Shown here: positions 53,024 to 60,358 of the stretch, one piece after another
Numbering within the stretch: position 1 is the first letter of the stretch
How the letters are laid out: each line of letters opens with the position of its first letter
Assembly: GCA_034142505.1 (NCBI GenBank)
Contig: JAWZDV010000052.1
Location: 1-64,000 of the forward strand
DNA from: Hungatella_A sp034142505
GTDB lineage: Bacteria > Bacillota > Clostridia > Lachnospirales > Lachnospiraceae
DNA: 64,000 nucleotides
Direction of reading: 5' to 3'
Program-made: the position numbers and the translations under genes
The notes under the pieces: generated by a model
The model's database searches: none
Told to the model about the DNA's origin: nothing
The model's input: only the letters and a program-made list of their open reading frames with translations

Positions 53024-54386
53024 AGCAACGGCTTTCGGTTTGGCCTGTATCATGGTTCTTAGCTGCGCGGCGGAGACGCTGGCGGCTACCAAACCGATTA
53101 ACTCTGTCAGCTTGAGTGTGAATTCAAAGCTGGAACCGGGCAGGGGTCTGCCTGCCATTGAGATAGGAAACGGAGCGCCGGAAAACGGGGGCGTCAAGGT
53201 CGATGCAAATAACAGCAAATACCAGGTGGTCCGGGCGGAATGGGTGGACAAAACGTCTGTCGAGCTGAAGGCAGCGGACGAGCCGAGGATGAAGGTTACG
53301 CTGTCCCCGACGGATGTGGGCGCCGATTATTTTCTGGCAAGCTATAAAGAATCCAGCGTGAAAGTCAGCGGAGGTACCTTTGTATCGGCAAGGCGGGATG
53401 GCGACGACCTGGTGGTGACCCTGAGAGTCAGAGGGGTGAAAGGGGAGTATGACCCGCCCAGGGACGCCTTCTGGAATGAGAAGAATCTGGGGGAAGCCAG
53501 GTGGGAAAAACCGGAGAACACATCCGGTTATTACGAAGTGCAGCTTTACCGGAATGGAAAATCGGTACATAAAATTCCGCAGACAAGCGCCCTGAAGTAT
53601 CAATTTTATCCCTATATGACGAAAGAGGGAAATTACACCTTTAAGGTCAGGACCATACCGGTAAAGGAAATTCAGGTGAAGTACGGCAAAAAAAGTGAAT
53701 GGCTGGAATCGGGAGAACTTCAGATCACAGACCGCTACGTGTCTGATGGCAAAGGTCAGTTAAAACATGATAATCAGGTGGTAAAAGGGACCGAGGAGAT
53801 CGTGGGCTGGTTTGAGGAAGACGGCGGATGGAGGTACCGTTATCCGGACGGCAGTCTGTGTCGTGGCGGATGGGCATACATCGAAGGACAGTGGTATTAT
53901 TTTAATATGGATGGCCTGATGCTTACGGGATGGCAGAATATCAACGGCCAGGACTATTATCTGTACCAGAACGGGCAGATGGCGGCCGGGTGGGCGGCCA
54001 TCGGTGGAAGGTGGTACTATTTTCTTCCGGAAACGGAACAGGGAAGACCGGCCGGAACGATGGTGAAAAATGGCTGGAGGACCATCGGTTCCTATTATTA
54101 TTACTTTAACCAGGATGGTTCCCTTTACACCGGCTGGCTGAACCAGAACGGGAAATGGTACTATCTCAACACAGTAGATAACAGTCTCATGGGGGCCATG
54201 TTTACGGGATGGATCAACCGGGACGGACAGACTTATTTTACAGACTCCAACGGCGAGATGGTGGAGGGCTGGTACGAGATTGACGGAAACTGGTATTATT
54301 TTTATCCTGGTTCGGGTGAGATGGCCAGAAATGTCAGTATCAACGGATTTTATATCAATCAGGATGGCGTATGGACGCAGGGATAG
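53001..54386 (+). CDS. Secreted wall-binding protein with choline-binding-like repeats (I)
   Basis: A 461-residue protein. Signal peptide at about 1-27 (ACIMVLSCAAETLAA). Residues about 30-250 form two beta-sandwich-like modules (VKVSGGTFVSARRDGDDLVV; EARWEKPENTSGYYEVQLYR, fibronectin-III-like). From about 265 to 455 run about eight choline-binding-like repeats, such as GGWAYIEGQWYYFNMDGLML and GWQNINGQDYYLYQNGQMAA. ATG 53001 is set by AAGGAGG. It overlaps the previous gene and is paralogous to the next. It probably sits at the cell wall; ligand and role unknown. Confidence 0.88.
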   Translation: MTVTWKNKATAFGLACIMVLSCAAETLAATKPINSVSLSVNSKLEPGRGLPAIEIGNGAPENGGVKVDANNSKYQVVRAEWVDKTSVELKAADEPRMKVTLSPTDVGADYFLASYKESSVKVSGGTFVSARRDGDDLVVTLRVRGVKGEYDPPRDAFWNEKNLGEARWEKPENTSGYYEVQLYRNGKSVHKIPQTSALKYQFYPYMTKEGNYTFKVRTIPVKEIQVKYGKKSEWLESGELQITDRYVSDGKGQLKHDNQVVKGTEEIVGWFEEDGGWRYRYPDGSLCRGGWAYIEGQWYYFNMDGLMLTGWQNINGQDYYLYQNGQMAAGWAAIGGRWYYFLPETEQGRPAGTMVKNGWRTIGSYYYYFNQDGSLYTGWLNQNGKWYYLNTVDNSLMGAMFTGWINRDGQTYFTDSNGEMVEGWYEIDGNWYYFYPGSGEMARNVSINGFYINQDGVWTQG

Positions 54387-54401
54387 ATGAGGAGGAACAG
54401 C

Positions 54402-55601
54402 GTGAGAAAACCGGAGATGATAAAGATGATTGCCGCTATGGCGGCATCTATGATGCTGACTGGAATGTGTGCCTATGGCGCCCAGTCCAGCGTGATTGAG
54501 CAGGTGGGGGTTACATTTAAGGCGGCTTATGGTGACGTGGAGGAGATTCCGGAACCCTTGATCACGGTCAGCGGCAGTGGCTGCACCCTGGGGGATATCC
54601 AGTACCGCACGGAATATGAAAACTGGAAGCCGGGACGCAAGGTCCGGGTGGAGGTGACGGTGCTTGCGGACGAGGGAAGATATTTTCCTGTGTCCTTAAA
54701 CCGGTCCCAGTGTAAGATCAGCGGGGCGGAGTACGTGTCGGCGAAAGCCCTGGACAGCAACAGCCTCCAGGTGAAGGTGGATTACCGGCCGATTACCATA
54801 TTGGGGGACACCCAGAAAGCGGGATGGAACGGCAGCTCCAAGAAAAAGGCAGTGTGGAAGCCGGTTGACAACGCGCCGGGATACTCCCTGGTCTTGTATG
54901 GGAATGACAAGGTGGTCAAGCGGCTGACGGTGGAGAGCAATACGGTTGACCTGTCCGAGTATATGAAGGATATGGATAAAACCTATTATTATGAGGTTAA
55001 GGCGGTTCCGATTACCTCGGATGAGAAAAAATACTTAAAGGAGGGCCAGTTTGTAACCTCCACGGATCAGGAGTTTGACTGGCAGGACTTTGAGGAGGAA
55101 CAGCGCTACCAGGGAGCGGGGGACGGCGGTTCCCTCAAAGGGGAAAACTACGTGCTGCCGGACGGCAGAAAGGCAGTCAATACCTGGAAACTGATATCCG
55201 GCAGCTGGTATTACTTTGACGGCAACGGAAACCGGGTGAAGGGCTGGCTGAATACAGGAGGCCACTGGTTTTATATGGACCAGCAGGGCGTGATGTGCAC
55301 CGGCTGGGTGAATTTAAACAATGGCTCCTGGTTCTACCTCGGAGAAAATGGCGATATGCTCACCGGCTGGATTCAGCCAAAACCCGGCGAATGGTATTAT
55401 CTGAATTCCCAGGGATATATGGAGAGGTACTGGATTCAGATAGATGGCAGATGGTATTATATGGGGCAGGACGGGATGATGAAGACCGGCTGGCTCCAAG
55501 ATAATGGGACCTGGTATTATTTAGACAGTGATGGAAGCATGGCTGTGAACCGCACCGTGGACGGTTATACCATCGGGGCGGACGGCAGGGCCTTGAGATA
55601 G
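54402..55601 (+). CDS. Secreted wall-binding protein with choline-binding-like repeats (II)
   Basis: A 399-residue protein. Signal peptide about 1-25 (MIAAMAASMMLTGMCAYGA). Its N-terminal half aligns by eye with the preceding protein (CKISGAEYVSAKALDSNSLQ; KKAVWKPVDNAPGYSLVLYG), so the two are tandem paralogues. Residues about 245-395 are wall-binding repeats (SGSWYYFDGNGNRVKGWLN and similar, about seven). GTG 54402 is chosen because GGAGG at 54391-54395 is six bases upstream; ATG 54387 has no ribosome site. Confidence 0.87.
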   Translation: MRKPEMIKMIAAMAASMMLTGMCAYGAQSSVIEQVGVTFKAAYGDVEEIPEPLITVSGSGCTLGDIQYRTEYENWKPGRKVRVEVTVLADEGRYFPVSLNRSQCKISGAEYVSAKALDSNSLQVKVDYRPITILGDTQKAGWNGSSKKKAVWKPVDNAPGYSLVLYGNDKVVKRLTVESNTVDLSEYMKDMDKTYYYEVKAVPITSDEKKYLKEGQFVTSTDQEFDWQDFEEEQRYQGAGDGGSLKGENYVLPDGRKAVNTWKLISGSWYYFDGNGNRVKGWLNTGGHWFYMDQQGVMCTGWVNLNNGSWFYLGENGDMLTGWIQPKPGEWYYLNSQGYMERYWIQIDGRWYYMGQDGMMKTGWLQDNGTWYYLDSDGSMAVNRTVDGYTIGADGRALR

Positions 55602-55637
55602 GACCGATAAAAGACACGGAGGAGGAGTATAAGAACA

Positions 55638-56423
55638 ATGGGATTAATTGAATCTGTGGCCGGAGCCCAGGACCTTTTACAGCAAAAGAAAGAGGCCGGA
55701 CAGACAACTTCCAAAAGCAGCGCAAGTTTTAAGAATACACTACGAAACGGGATACACGGGATCACGGAGGATATGGATGCCATATTTCAGGAGGCGGCGG
55801 CGAAGTATCAAGTGCCGGTCAAGCTGCTTCAGGCTGTGGCGAAGGCAGAATCCAACTTCAATCCCAGGGCGGTATCCCATGCCGGGGCTGTGGGGGTGAT
55901 GCAGCTGATGCCGGGGACAGCCAAAAGTCTGGGGGTGTCCGACCCCTATGACGCCAGGCAGAATATTATGGGCGGAGCCAAATATCTGAAAGAGAATCTG
56001 GACCGTTTCCAGGATGTAAGCCTGGCGCTGGCGGCCTATAATGCGGGACCCAACAGAGTGACCGAGTACGGGGGGATTCCTCCGTTTAAGGAGACACAGA
56101 ATTATGTAAAAACCGTTCTGGGTTACATGGGAGATTCTGCCCTGAAGGCGGCGAAGACCGTCACCACAGGCGCGGGAATGACCGGAGGATATGCTCTTTC
56201 GAATGTCATGAATTCCAGTAGCATATTAAGCGGCGTACTGGGCGGTGGTTCGGGGATCACTCCCAGCTATTCTGTCCTGTCATCGCTGACGGACCAGTTG
56301 TCTTTCCGGCAGGAGGGGGATGACATCGTGATGGACCAGCAGAGCTTTGCCAGCCTGATTCAGCTGATGCGGATTCAGATGATGATGAACGCGGACAGGG
56401 AAGTGGGGGCTATCAATCTATGA
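55638..56423 (+). CDS. Lytic transglycosylase (SLT domain)
   Basis: A 261-residue protein with an SLT domain at about 45-165. The catalytic Glu is in VAKAESNFNPRAVSHAGAVG; the family blocks VGVMQLMPGTAKSLGV and ALAAYNAGPNRV are intact. No classical signal peptide is seen, which fits secretion through the flagellar type III route or a FlgJ-like role in opening the wall for the rod. The C-terminal 90 residues are Ser/Gly-rich with a helical end. The stop overlaps the PilZ start by ATGA. GGAGGAG lies upstream. Confidence 0.9.
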   Translation: MGLIESVAGAQDLLQQKKEAGQTTSKSSASFKNTLRNGIHGITEDMDAIFQEAAAKYQVPVKLLQAVAKAESNFNPRAVSHAGAVGVMQLMPGTAKSLGVSDPYDARQNIMGGAKYLKENLDRFQDVSLALAAYNAGPNRVTEYGGIPPFKETQNYVKTVLGYMGDSALKAAKTVTTGAGMTGGYALSNVMNSSSILSGVLGGGSGITPSYSVLSSLTDQLSFRQEGDDIVMDQQSFASLIQLMRIQMMMNADREVGAINL

Positions 56424-57034
56424 TATTGAAAGACTGCAGCAAATGTTTGATCTATACCCCTAAAGGACAGCGCTTCCGGGAAGCGCGGGTGGTGCATACC
56501 AAAGACAAGGTTTCGCTGTTCTTTTCCGATTATAAATTGCAGGATGCCCGTTTTCGTACACGAGTGGATTTCTTTGATATCATGTCCGGGTTGATAGTCA
56601 CGGAATGCGAAATTGTCATACACCGGAATCCTAATTTTTTGGGAACCGGGGAACCCTGGATGGCTGATTGCCAGATCCTGGATGTGAAAAAAGTGATCCA
56701 GCGGCAGAGAGATATCCGGGCCAAGGTTTATCTGGAATTGGAATTCAGGAAAAAGAATGGCATGCTGTTCTACGGTACCGTTCGCAATCTCAGCGCGGGA
56801 GGAATGTATCTTACCACGGTACAGCAGCTGTACAAGGGGGAGACCATCTCTTTTTCTTACTGTTTTCGAACGTTAGAGCGTCCGTTTCAGGCTGTTGTAC
56901 TGTGGGGGAAACGGGTAGAAGGCGACCGTTATGGATATGGATGTAAGCTGGTGGGACTGACCAACGGGGCGGAAGCGGCCGTCCGTTCCTTTGTCTATAA
57001 AAAACTGCAGGAGAAGGGAGAAAAGGAGACTTGA
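56420..57034 (+). CDS. PilZ-domain protein (YcgR-like)
   Basis: A 204-residue cytoplasmic protein. A YcgR-N-like beta domain (about 10-90) is followed by PilZ (about 93-195). The NxSxxG motif is intact (NLSAGG, Asn123 to Gly128). The RxxxR motif reads QRQRDIR, with Gln at the first Arg position and Arg on either side, so cyclic-di-GMP binding is likely but not certain. YcgR-type proteins brake the motor. Its position among wall and flagellin genes supports a motility role. Confidence 0.85.
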   Translation: MILKDCSKCLIYTPKGQRFREARVVHTKDKVSLFFSDYKLQDARFRTRVDFFDIMSGLIVTECEIVIHRNPNFLGTGEPWMADCQILDVKKVIQRQRDIRAKVYLELEFRKKNGMLFYGTVRNLSAGGMYLTTVQQLYKGETISFSYCFRTLERPFQAVVLWGKRVEGDRYGYGCKLVGLTNGAEAAVRSFVYKKLQEKGEKET

Positions 57035-58128
57035 ACATAAATCTTGTGATGATAGTAAAAGATGAGGAAGAGTCTCTGAAACGCTGCGTGGAGAGTGTGG
57101 CCCCTCTGGTGGATGGGATTGTGATTGTGGATACCGGTTCTTCCGACCGGACAAAGGAGACTGCGAAAGAACTGGGGGCGCAGGTGTGGGATTACCGGTG
57201 GACCGGTGACTTTGCCGCTGCCCGCAACTTTTCTCTGGATCATTCGGATGGAGACTGGAATCTGGTGCTGGATGCGGATGAGACCTTACGCCCCGCCTCC
57301 AGGGAAGTGCTGGAACAGACCATAGACAGAATCTCAGGTGAACACGGCCAGAACTGGATGGGAGCAATCACCCGGTATGACGCCTATCATGACGGCGATG
57401 GCATCAGTGTCAGCACCCTGCTCATACCGCGGCTTCTGCCCAGAGGAATGCGCTATGAGGGGATCATTCACGAACAGCCGGATACCCAGGCGCCCTGTAT
57501 CTCCATTGGATTGAGCGCCGACCACGATGGCTATCTGTCGCAGGACAAGGGGGAGCGGAACTTGCCGTATCTAAAAAAGGCGGTTCTGGAGCATCCGGAG
57601 GACACGTATTACCAGTATCAGATGGCGGCCACCCTGCGAAATGGGAGACGCCTGGAAGACTGCCTGCCCTGGTTCCGGAAATTTTACCGGGAGGTGCCGG
57701 AAGAAGCGGGATACAGGACGGAGGGAGTGCTGCTGTACCTGTACACCCTGTTAGACTTAAACAGCCGGGACTGCCTGATGGAAGCGTGGGATGTGATAGA
57801 AAAAGAACGCATTATTATGGGAGACAGGGCGGATTTCTGTTTTATCTGCGGGATCTTTTATATGAAACTGGTTCTGTCCGATACCAGTGCCTATCTTTCC
57901 TATCTGCCGGAGATTGAGAACAGTTATTTAAAGTGTCTGCGTCTTGGCGAAGTCCCGGAGCTTGGGGGCGTGGTGGGAACCGGCTCCTTTAAGGCGGCTT
58001 ATAACCTGGGGCTGTGGTATGAAGTATCCGGCCAGATGGAAAAAGCCCTGGAATATTACCGGATGTCGGCGGAACATGGGTTTGCACCGGCAGAAGAGAG
58101 ACTTAATTTTCACAATCCGCTCTTATGA
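57031..58128 (+). CDS. Glycosyltransferase family 2 with TPR-like tail (I)
   Basis: A 365-residue protein. N-terminal GT-A domain: VMIVKDEEESLKRCVESVAP, VIVDTGSSDRTKETAKELGA, LVLDADET (DxD-like metal site) and YEGIIHEQP. The C-terminal 190 residues are helical and TPR/Sel1-like (YNLGLWYEVSGQMEKALEYYR). Start is TTG 57031 behind AAGGAG, overlapping the PilZ gene. It ends just before the flagellin promoter. Likely a flagellin O-glycosyltransferase, by position. Confidence 0.85.
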   Translation: MNINLVMIVKDEEESLKRCVESVAPLVDGIVIVDTGSSDRTKETAKELGAQVWDYRWTGDFAAARNFSLDHSDGDWNLVLDADETLRPASREVLEQTIDRISGEHGQNWMGAITRYDAYHDGDGISVSTLLIPRLLPRGMRYEGIIHEQPDTQAPCISIGLSADHDGYLSQDKGERNLPYLKKAVLEHPEDTYYQYQMAATLRNGRRLEDCLPWFRKFYREVPEEAGYRTEGVLLYLYTLLDLNSRDCLMEAWDVIEKERIIMGDRADFCFICGIFYMKLVLSDTSAYLSYLPEIENSYLKCLRLGEVPELGGVVGTGSFKAAYNLGLWYEVSGQMEKALEYYRMSAEHGFAPAEERLNFHNPLL

Positions 58129-58149
58129 TATGGAAAAAACTGCCGATAA
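58122..58149 (+). promoter_or_regulatory. Sigma-28 promoter of the first flagellin gene
   Basis: CTTAT (58122-58126), 15 bases, then GCCGATAA (58142-58149), continued by CTATAATATG. The -35 overlaps the last codons of the upstream glycosyltransferase gene. Confidence 0.87.
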
Positions 58150-58214
58150 CTATAATATGTGAAGAAAAAACGGCGGGTAACACCGAAATAAGATAGAAAG
58201 GTGGAAACGGGCAG

Positions 58215-59081
58215 ATGCAGATACAGAATAATATAGCCTCGGTAAACGCATCCAGGAACCAGAAGATTATCAAGGGAAAACTGGATAAATCATTGGAAAG
58301 GCTGTCTTCCGGTTATAAGATTAACCGTGCAGGGGACGATGCCGCGGGCCTTGCCATCTCAGAGCTGATGCGCAGCCAGATCCGGGGATTGGATCAGGCG
58401 ATGCGCAACGTAAACGATGGTATCAGTATGACCAACACCGGTGAGGGCGCTCTGTCGGAGGTGCATTCCATGCTTCAGAGAATGCAGACTCTGGCCGTAC
58501 AGGCGGCCAATGGGACTTACAGCACCGTGTCCAGAGAGAATATTGACGTGGAACGGTTACAGCTTTTGGAGGAGATCGACCGGATCAGCCAGAATACGGA
58601 TTTTGATGAGATTCCTCTGTTTGCAGAGTGGCCCAAGGACCAGGCGGTGCCGGAACCTCCCCTCTATGTGCCCCCGGAGCTGCAGGATGAAATTACGCTT
58701 CAGATCGGACACTCCCAAGAGGAAACACTGGGAGTCGGACGGTATTTTGTGGGAAGCCGGGAGCTGCGTCTGGATGACTTGAGTTTTCTTTCGGTGAACT
58801 CTTCCAATGTTGCGGTGGAGCGGATTAACGAAGCCATTGAGGCGGTGTCCGATATCCGGGCATCCTTCGGCGCGGTTGAGAACCATATGCATCATACCAA
58901 CAGCAATCTTGGCGTGACAAAGGAAAATATCACGGTTGCCGAGAGCCGGATCAGGGATACGGATATGGCGGAGCAGATCACATCCTATACCACGGAAAAT
59001 ATTATTCTCCAGTCCTCCAGTTCCATGATGGTGCATGCCAACACACTGCCGGACCTGGTGTTAAAACTGCTCCAGGCGTAA
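58215..59081 (+). CDS. Divergent short flagellin
   Basis: A 288-residue flagellin. N-terminal D0/D1: SLERLSSGYKINRAGDDAAG and EGALSEVHSMLQRMQTLAVQ. C-terminal: NITVAESRIRDTDMAEQITS and ending LPDLVLKLLQA. The middle is short and, unusually, acidic and Pro-rich (WPKDQAVPEPPLYVPPELQD). Codon choice is like ordinary genes rather than like the next flagellin, suggesting low expression. It may be a minor filament or junction-proximal subunit. AAAGGTGG precedes the ATG. Confidence 0.92.
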   Translation: MQIQNNIASVNASRNQKIIKGKLDKSLERLSSGYKINRAGDDAAGLAISELMRSQIRGLDQAMRNVNDGISMTNTGEGALSEVHSMLQRMQTLAVQAANGTYSTVSRENIDVERLQLLEEIDRISQNTDFDEIPLFAEWPKDQAVPEPPLYVPPELQDEITLQIGHSQEETLGVGRYFVGSRELRLDDLSFLSVNSSNVAVERINEAIEAVSDIRASFGAVENHMHHTNSNLGVTKENITVAESRIRDTDMAEQITSYTTENIILQSSSSMMVHANTLPDLVLKLLQA

Positions 59082-59099
59082 GTTTTTTTTAAAATAATG

Positions 59100-59127
59100 C
59101 TTATATAACCGGACAATTTGACGATAT
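59100..59127 (+). promoter_or_regulatory. Sigma-28 promoter of the major flagellin gene
   Basis: CTTAT (59100-59104), 15 bases, then GACGATAT (59120-59127), continued by ATAGAATG. It begins just after a T8 run that follows the first flagellin gene. Confidence 0.82.
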
Positions 59128-59149
59128 ATAGAATGTAAGGCAAAACGAA

Positions 59150-59242
59150 TAAAGAAGCTTTGCAGGAAGTCCATGTAGGGCCCACATGGACGAATAGACA
59201 GGAACAGGGAAGTTCCTGTTGGATATAATTTAATCAAGGAGG
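59150..59242 (+). promoter_or_regulatory. Structured flagellin leader, candidate CsrA target
   Basis: Two perfect hairpins precede the start codon: GTCCATGT-AGGGCCC-ACATGGAC (59169-59191) and ACAGGAAC-AGGGAA-GTTCCTGT (59198-59219). GGA motifs occur at GCAGGAAG, ATGGAC, CAGGAAC, TTGGAT and in the ribosome site AAGGAGGA (59236-59243). This matches the arrangement of CsrA sites in the Bacillus hag leader, where CsrA blocks the ribosome site. Confidence 0.65.
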
Positions 59243-59250
59243 AACTATTT

Positions 59251-60279
59251 ATGGTAATCCAACACAACATAGCAGCAATTAACTCTTACAGAAACTTAGG
59301 CGTTAACCAAAAGGGATTGAACAAGAACTTAGAGAGACTGTCTTCCGGTTACAAGATCAACCGTGCAGGTGATGATGCGGCTGGTCTGGCTATTTCCGAG
59401 AGCATGAGATCCCAGATCAACGGTTTAAACCAGGCAGCATCCAATGCGAATGATGCAATTGGTTTGATCCAGACAGCAGAAGGTGCCTTGACCGAGGTTC
59501 ACTCCATGCTTCAGCGTATGACAACCCTGGCTACCCAGGCTGCGAACGGTACATACAACTCCGTAGCACGTGCCAACATCCAGACCGAGCTGAATCAGCT
59601 GGTAGAGGAGATCGACCGTGTTGCTAACAACACAGACTTCAACGGTATCAAACCTCTGCAGGCAGCAAATGGTTATGATGCAGATGCTACAAAGACAGGT
59701 CTGCCGAATACGATTGCGGGTGCTGGCGATGTAAATGGAACAGTAACAAATAATAGACCTGGTTCAGGTGGCGCGGTTTCTGGTTCAGCAGCTGCTGACT
59801 ACAAACATACCATGACATTCCAGATTGGTCCGACCGCCGCAGAGCAGATTAAGGTAAATGGCCAGGCGATGACGGTATCTGGCATTTTCGGTGCTGCTGG
59901 TTACCAGGGACATGCCGGATCAACTGATACAAATTCAACATCAAATTTCGGCATCACTGACCAGAATAACGTGCTTTACCTTGGTTCCAAGACCGCAACC
60001 TACGCAAACAGAGCTATTGATGCAATTAAGGATGCGATTGACGTAGTATCTACCTACCGTTCCAAACTCGGTGCTGCACAGAACCGTCTGGAGCACACCA
60101 TCAACAACCTGGAAGTTACTTCTGAGAACATCACAGCTGCTGAGAGCCGTATCCGTGATACAGACATGGCAGATGAGATCACGAACTACACAAAGAATAA
60201 CATCCTTCTGCAGGCAGCTCAGTCCATGCTGTCCCAGGCCAATGCCGCACCTCAGGGCGTGTTGAGTCTGCTGCAGTAA
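59251..60279 (+). CDS. fliC: Major flagellin FliC
   Basis: A 342-residue filament subunit. D0/D1 N-terminus: NLERLSSGYKINRAGDDAAG and MRSQINGLNQAASNANDAIG. C-terminus: NNLEVTSENITAAESRIRDT and SQANAAPQGVLSLLQ, the FliS- and FliW-contact end. The central domain (about 140-245) is short and rich in Thr, Asn, Gly and Ala, suited to O-glycosylation. Codon use (CGT, GGT, AAC, ATC) is strongly biased as in pckA, consistent with very high expression. AAGGAGG lies eight bases upstream. Confidence 0.96.
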   Translation: MVIQHNIAAINSYRNLGVNQKGLNKNLERLSSGYKINRAGDDAAGLAISESMRSQINGLNQAASNANDAIGLIQTAEGALTEVHSMLQRMTTLATQAANGTYNSVARANIQTELNQLVEEIDRVANNTDFNGIKPLQAANGYDADATKTGLPNTIAGAGDVNGTVTNNRPGSGGAVSGSAAADYKHTMTFQIGPTAAEQIKVNGQAMTVSGIFGAAGYQGHAGSTDTNSTSNFGITDQNNVLYLGSKTATYANRAIDAIKDAIDVVSTYRSKLGAAQNRLEHTINNLEVTSENITAAESRIRDTDMADEITNYTKNNILLQAAQSMLSQANAAPQGVLSLLQ

Positions 60280-60298
60280 TTAACAGCATTGATTTTTT

Positions 60299-60342
60299 AA
60301 AAGCCATTTCAAAAGCAAAAGCTGAGAAATGGCTTTTTCTTT
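60299..60342 (+). terminator. Terminator of the major flagellin gene
   Basis: AAAAGCCATTTC and GAAATGGCTTTT form a 12-bp stem around a 14-base loop, followed by TCTTTT. It overlaps a spurious upstream start for the next gene. Confidence 0.9.
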
Positions 60343-60358
60343 TACAGACGGAGGAAGT

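Noticed and set aside
55603..55610. ACCGATAA before the transglycosylase gene as a sigma-28 box
   Set aside because: First base of the box is wrong and no CTTAT-like element lies 15 bases upstream.
58129..59250. Invertible flagellin promoter (phase variation switch)
   Set aside because: No pair of inverted repeats flanks either flagellin promoter at a distance suited to inversion, and no recombinase gene is nearby.
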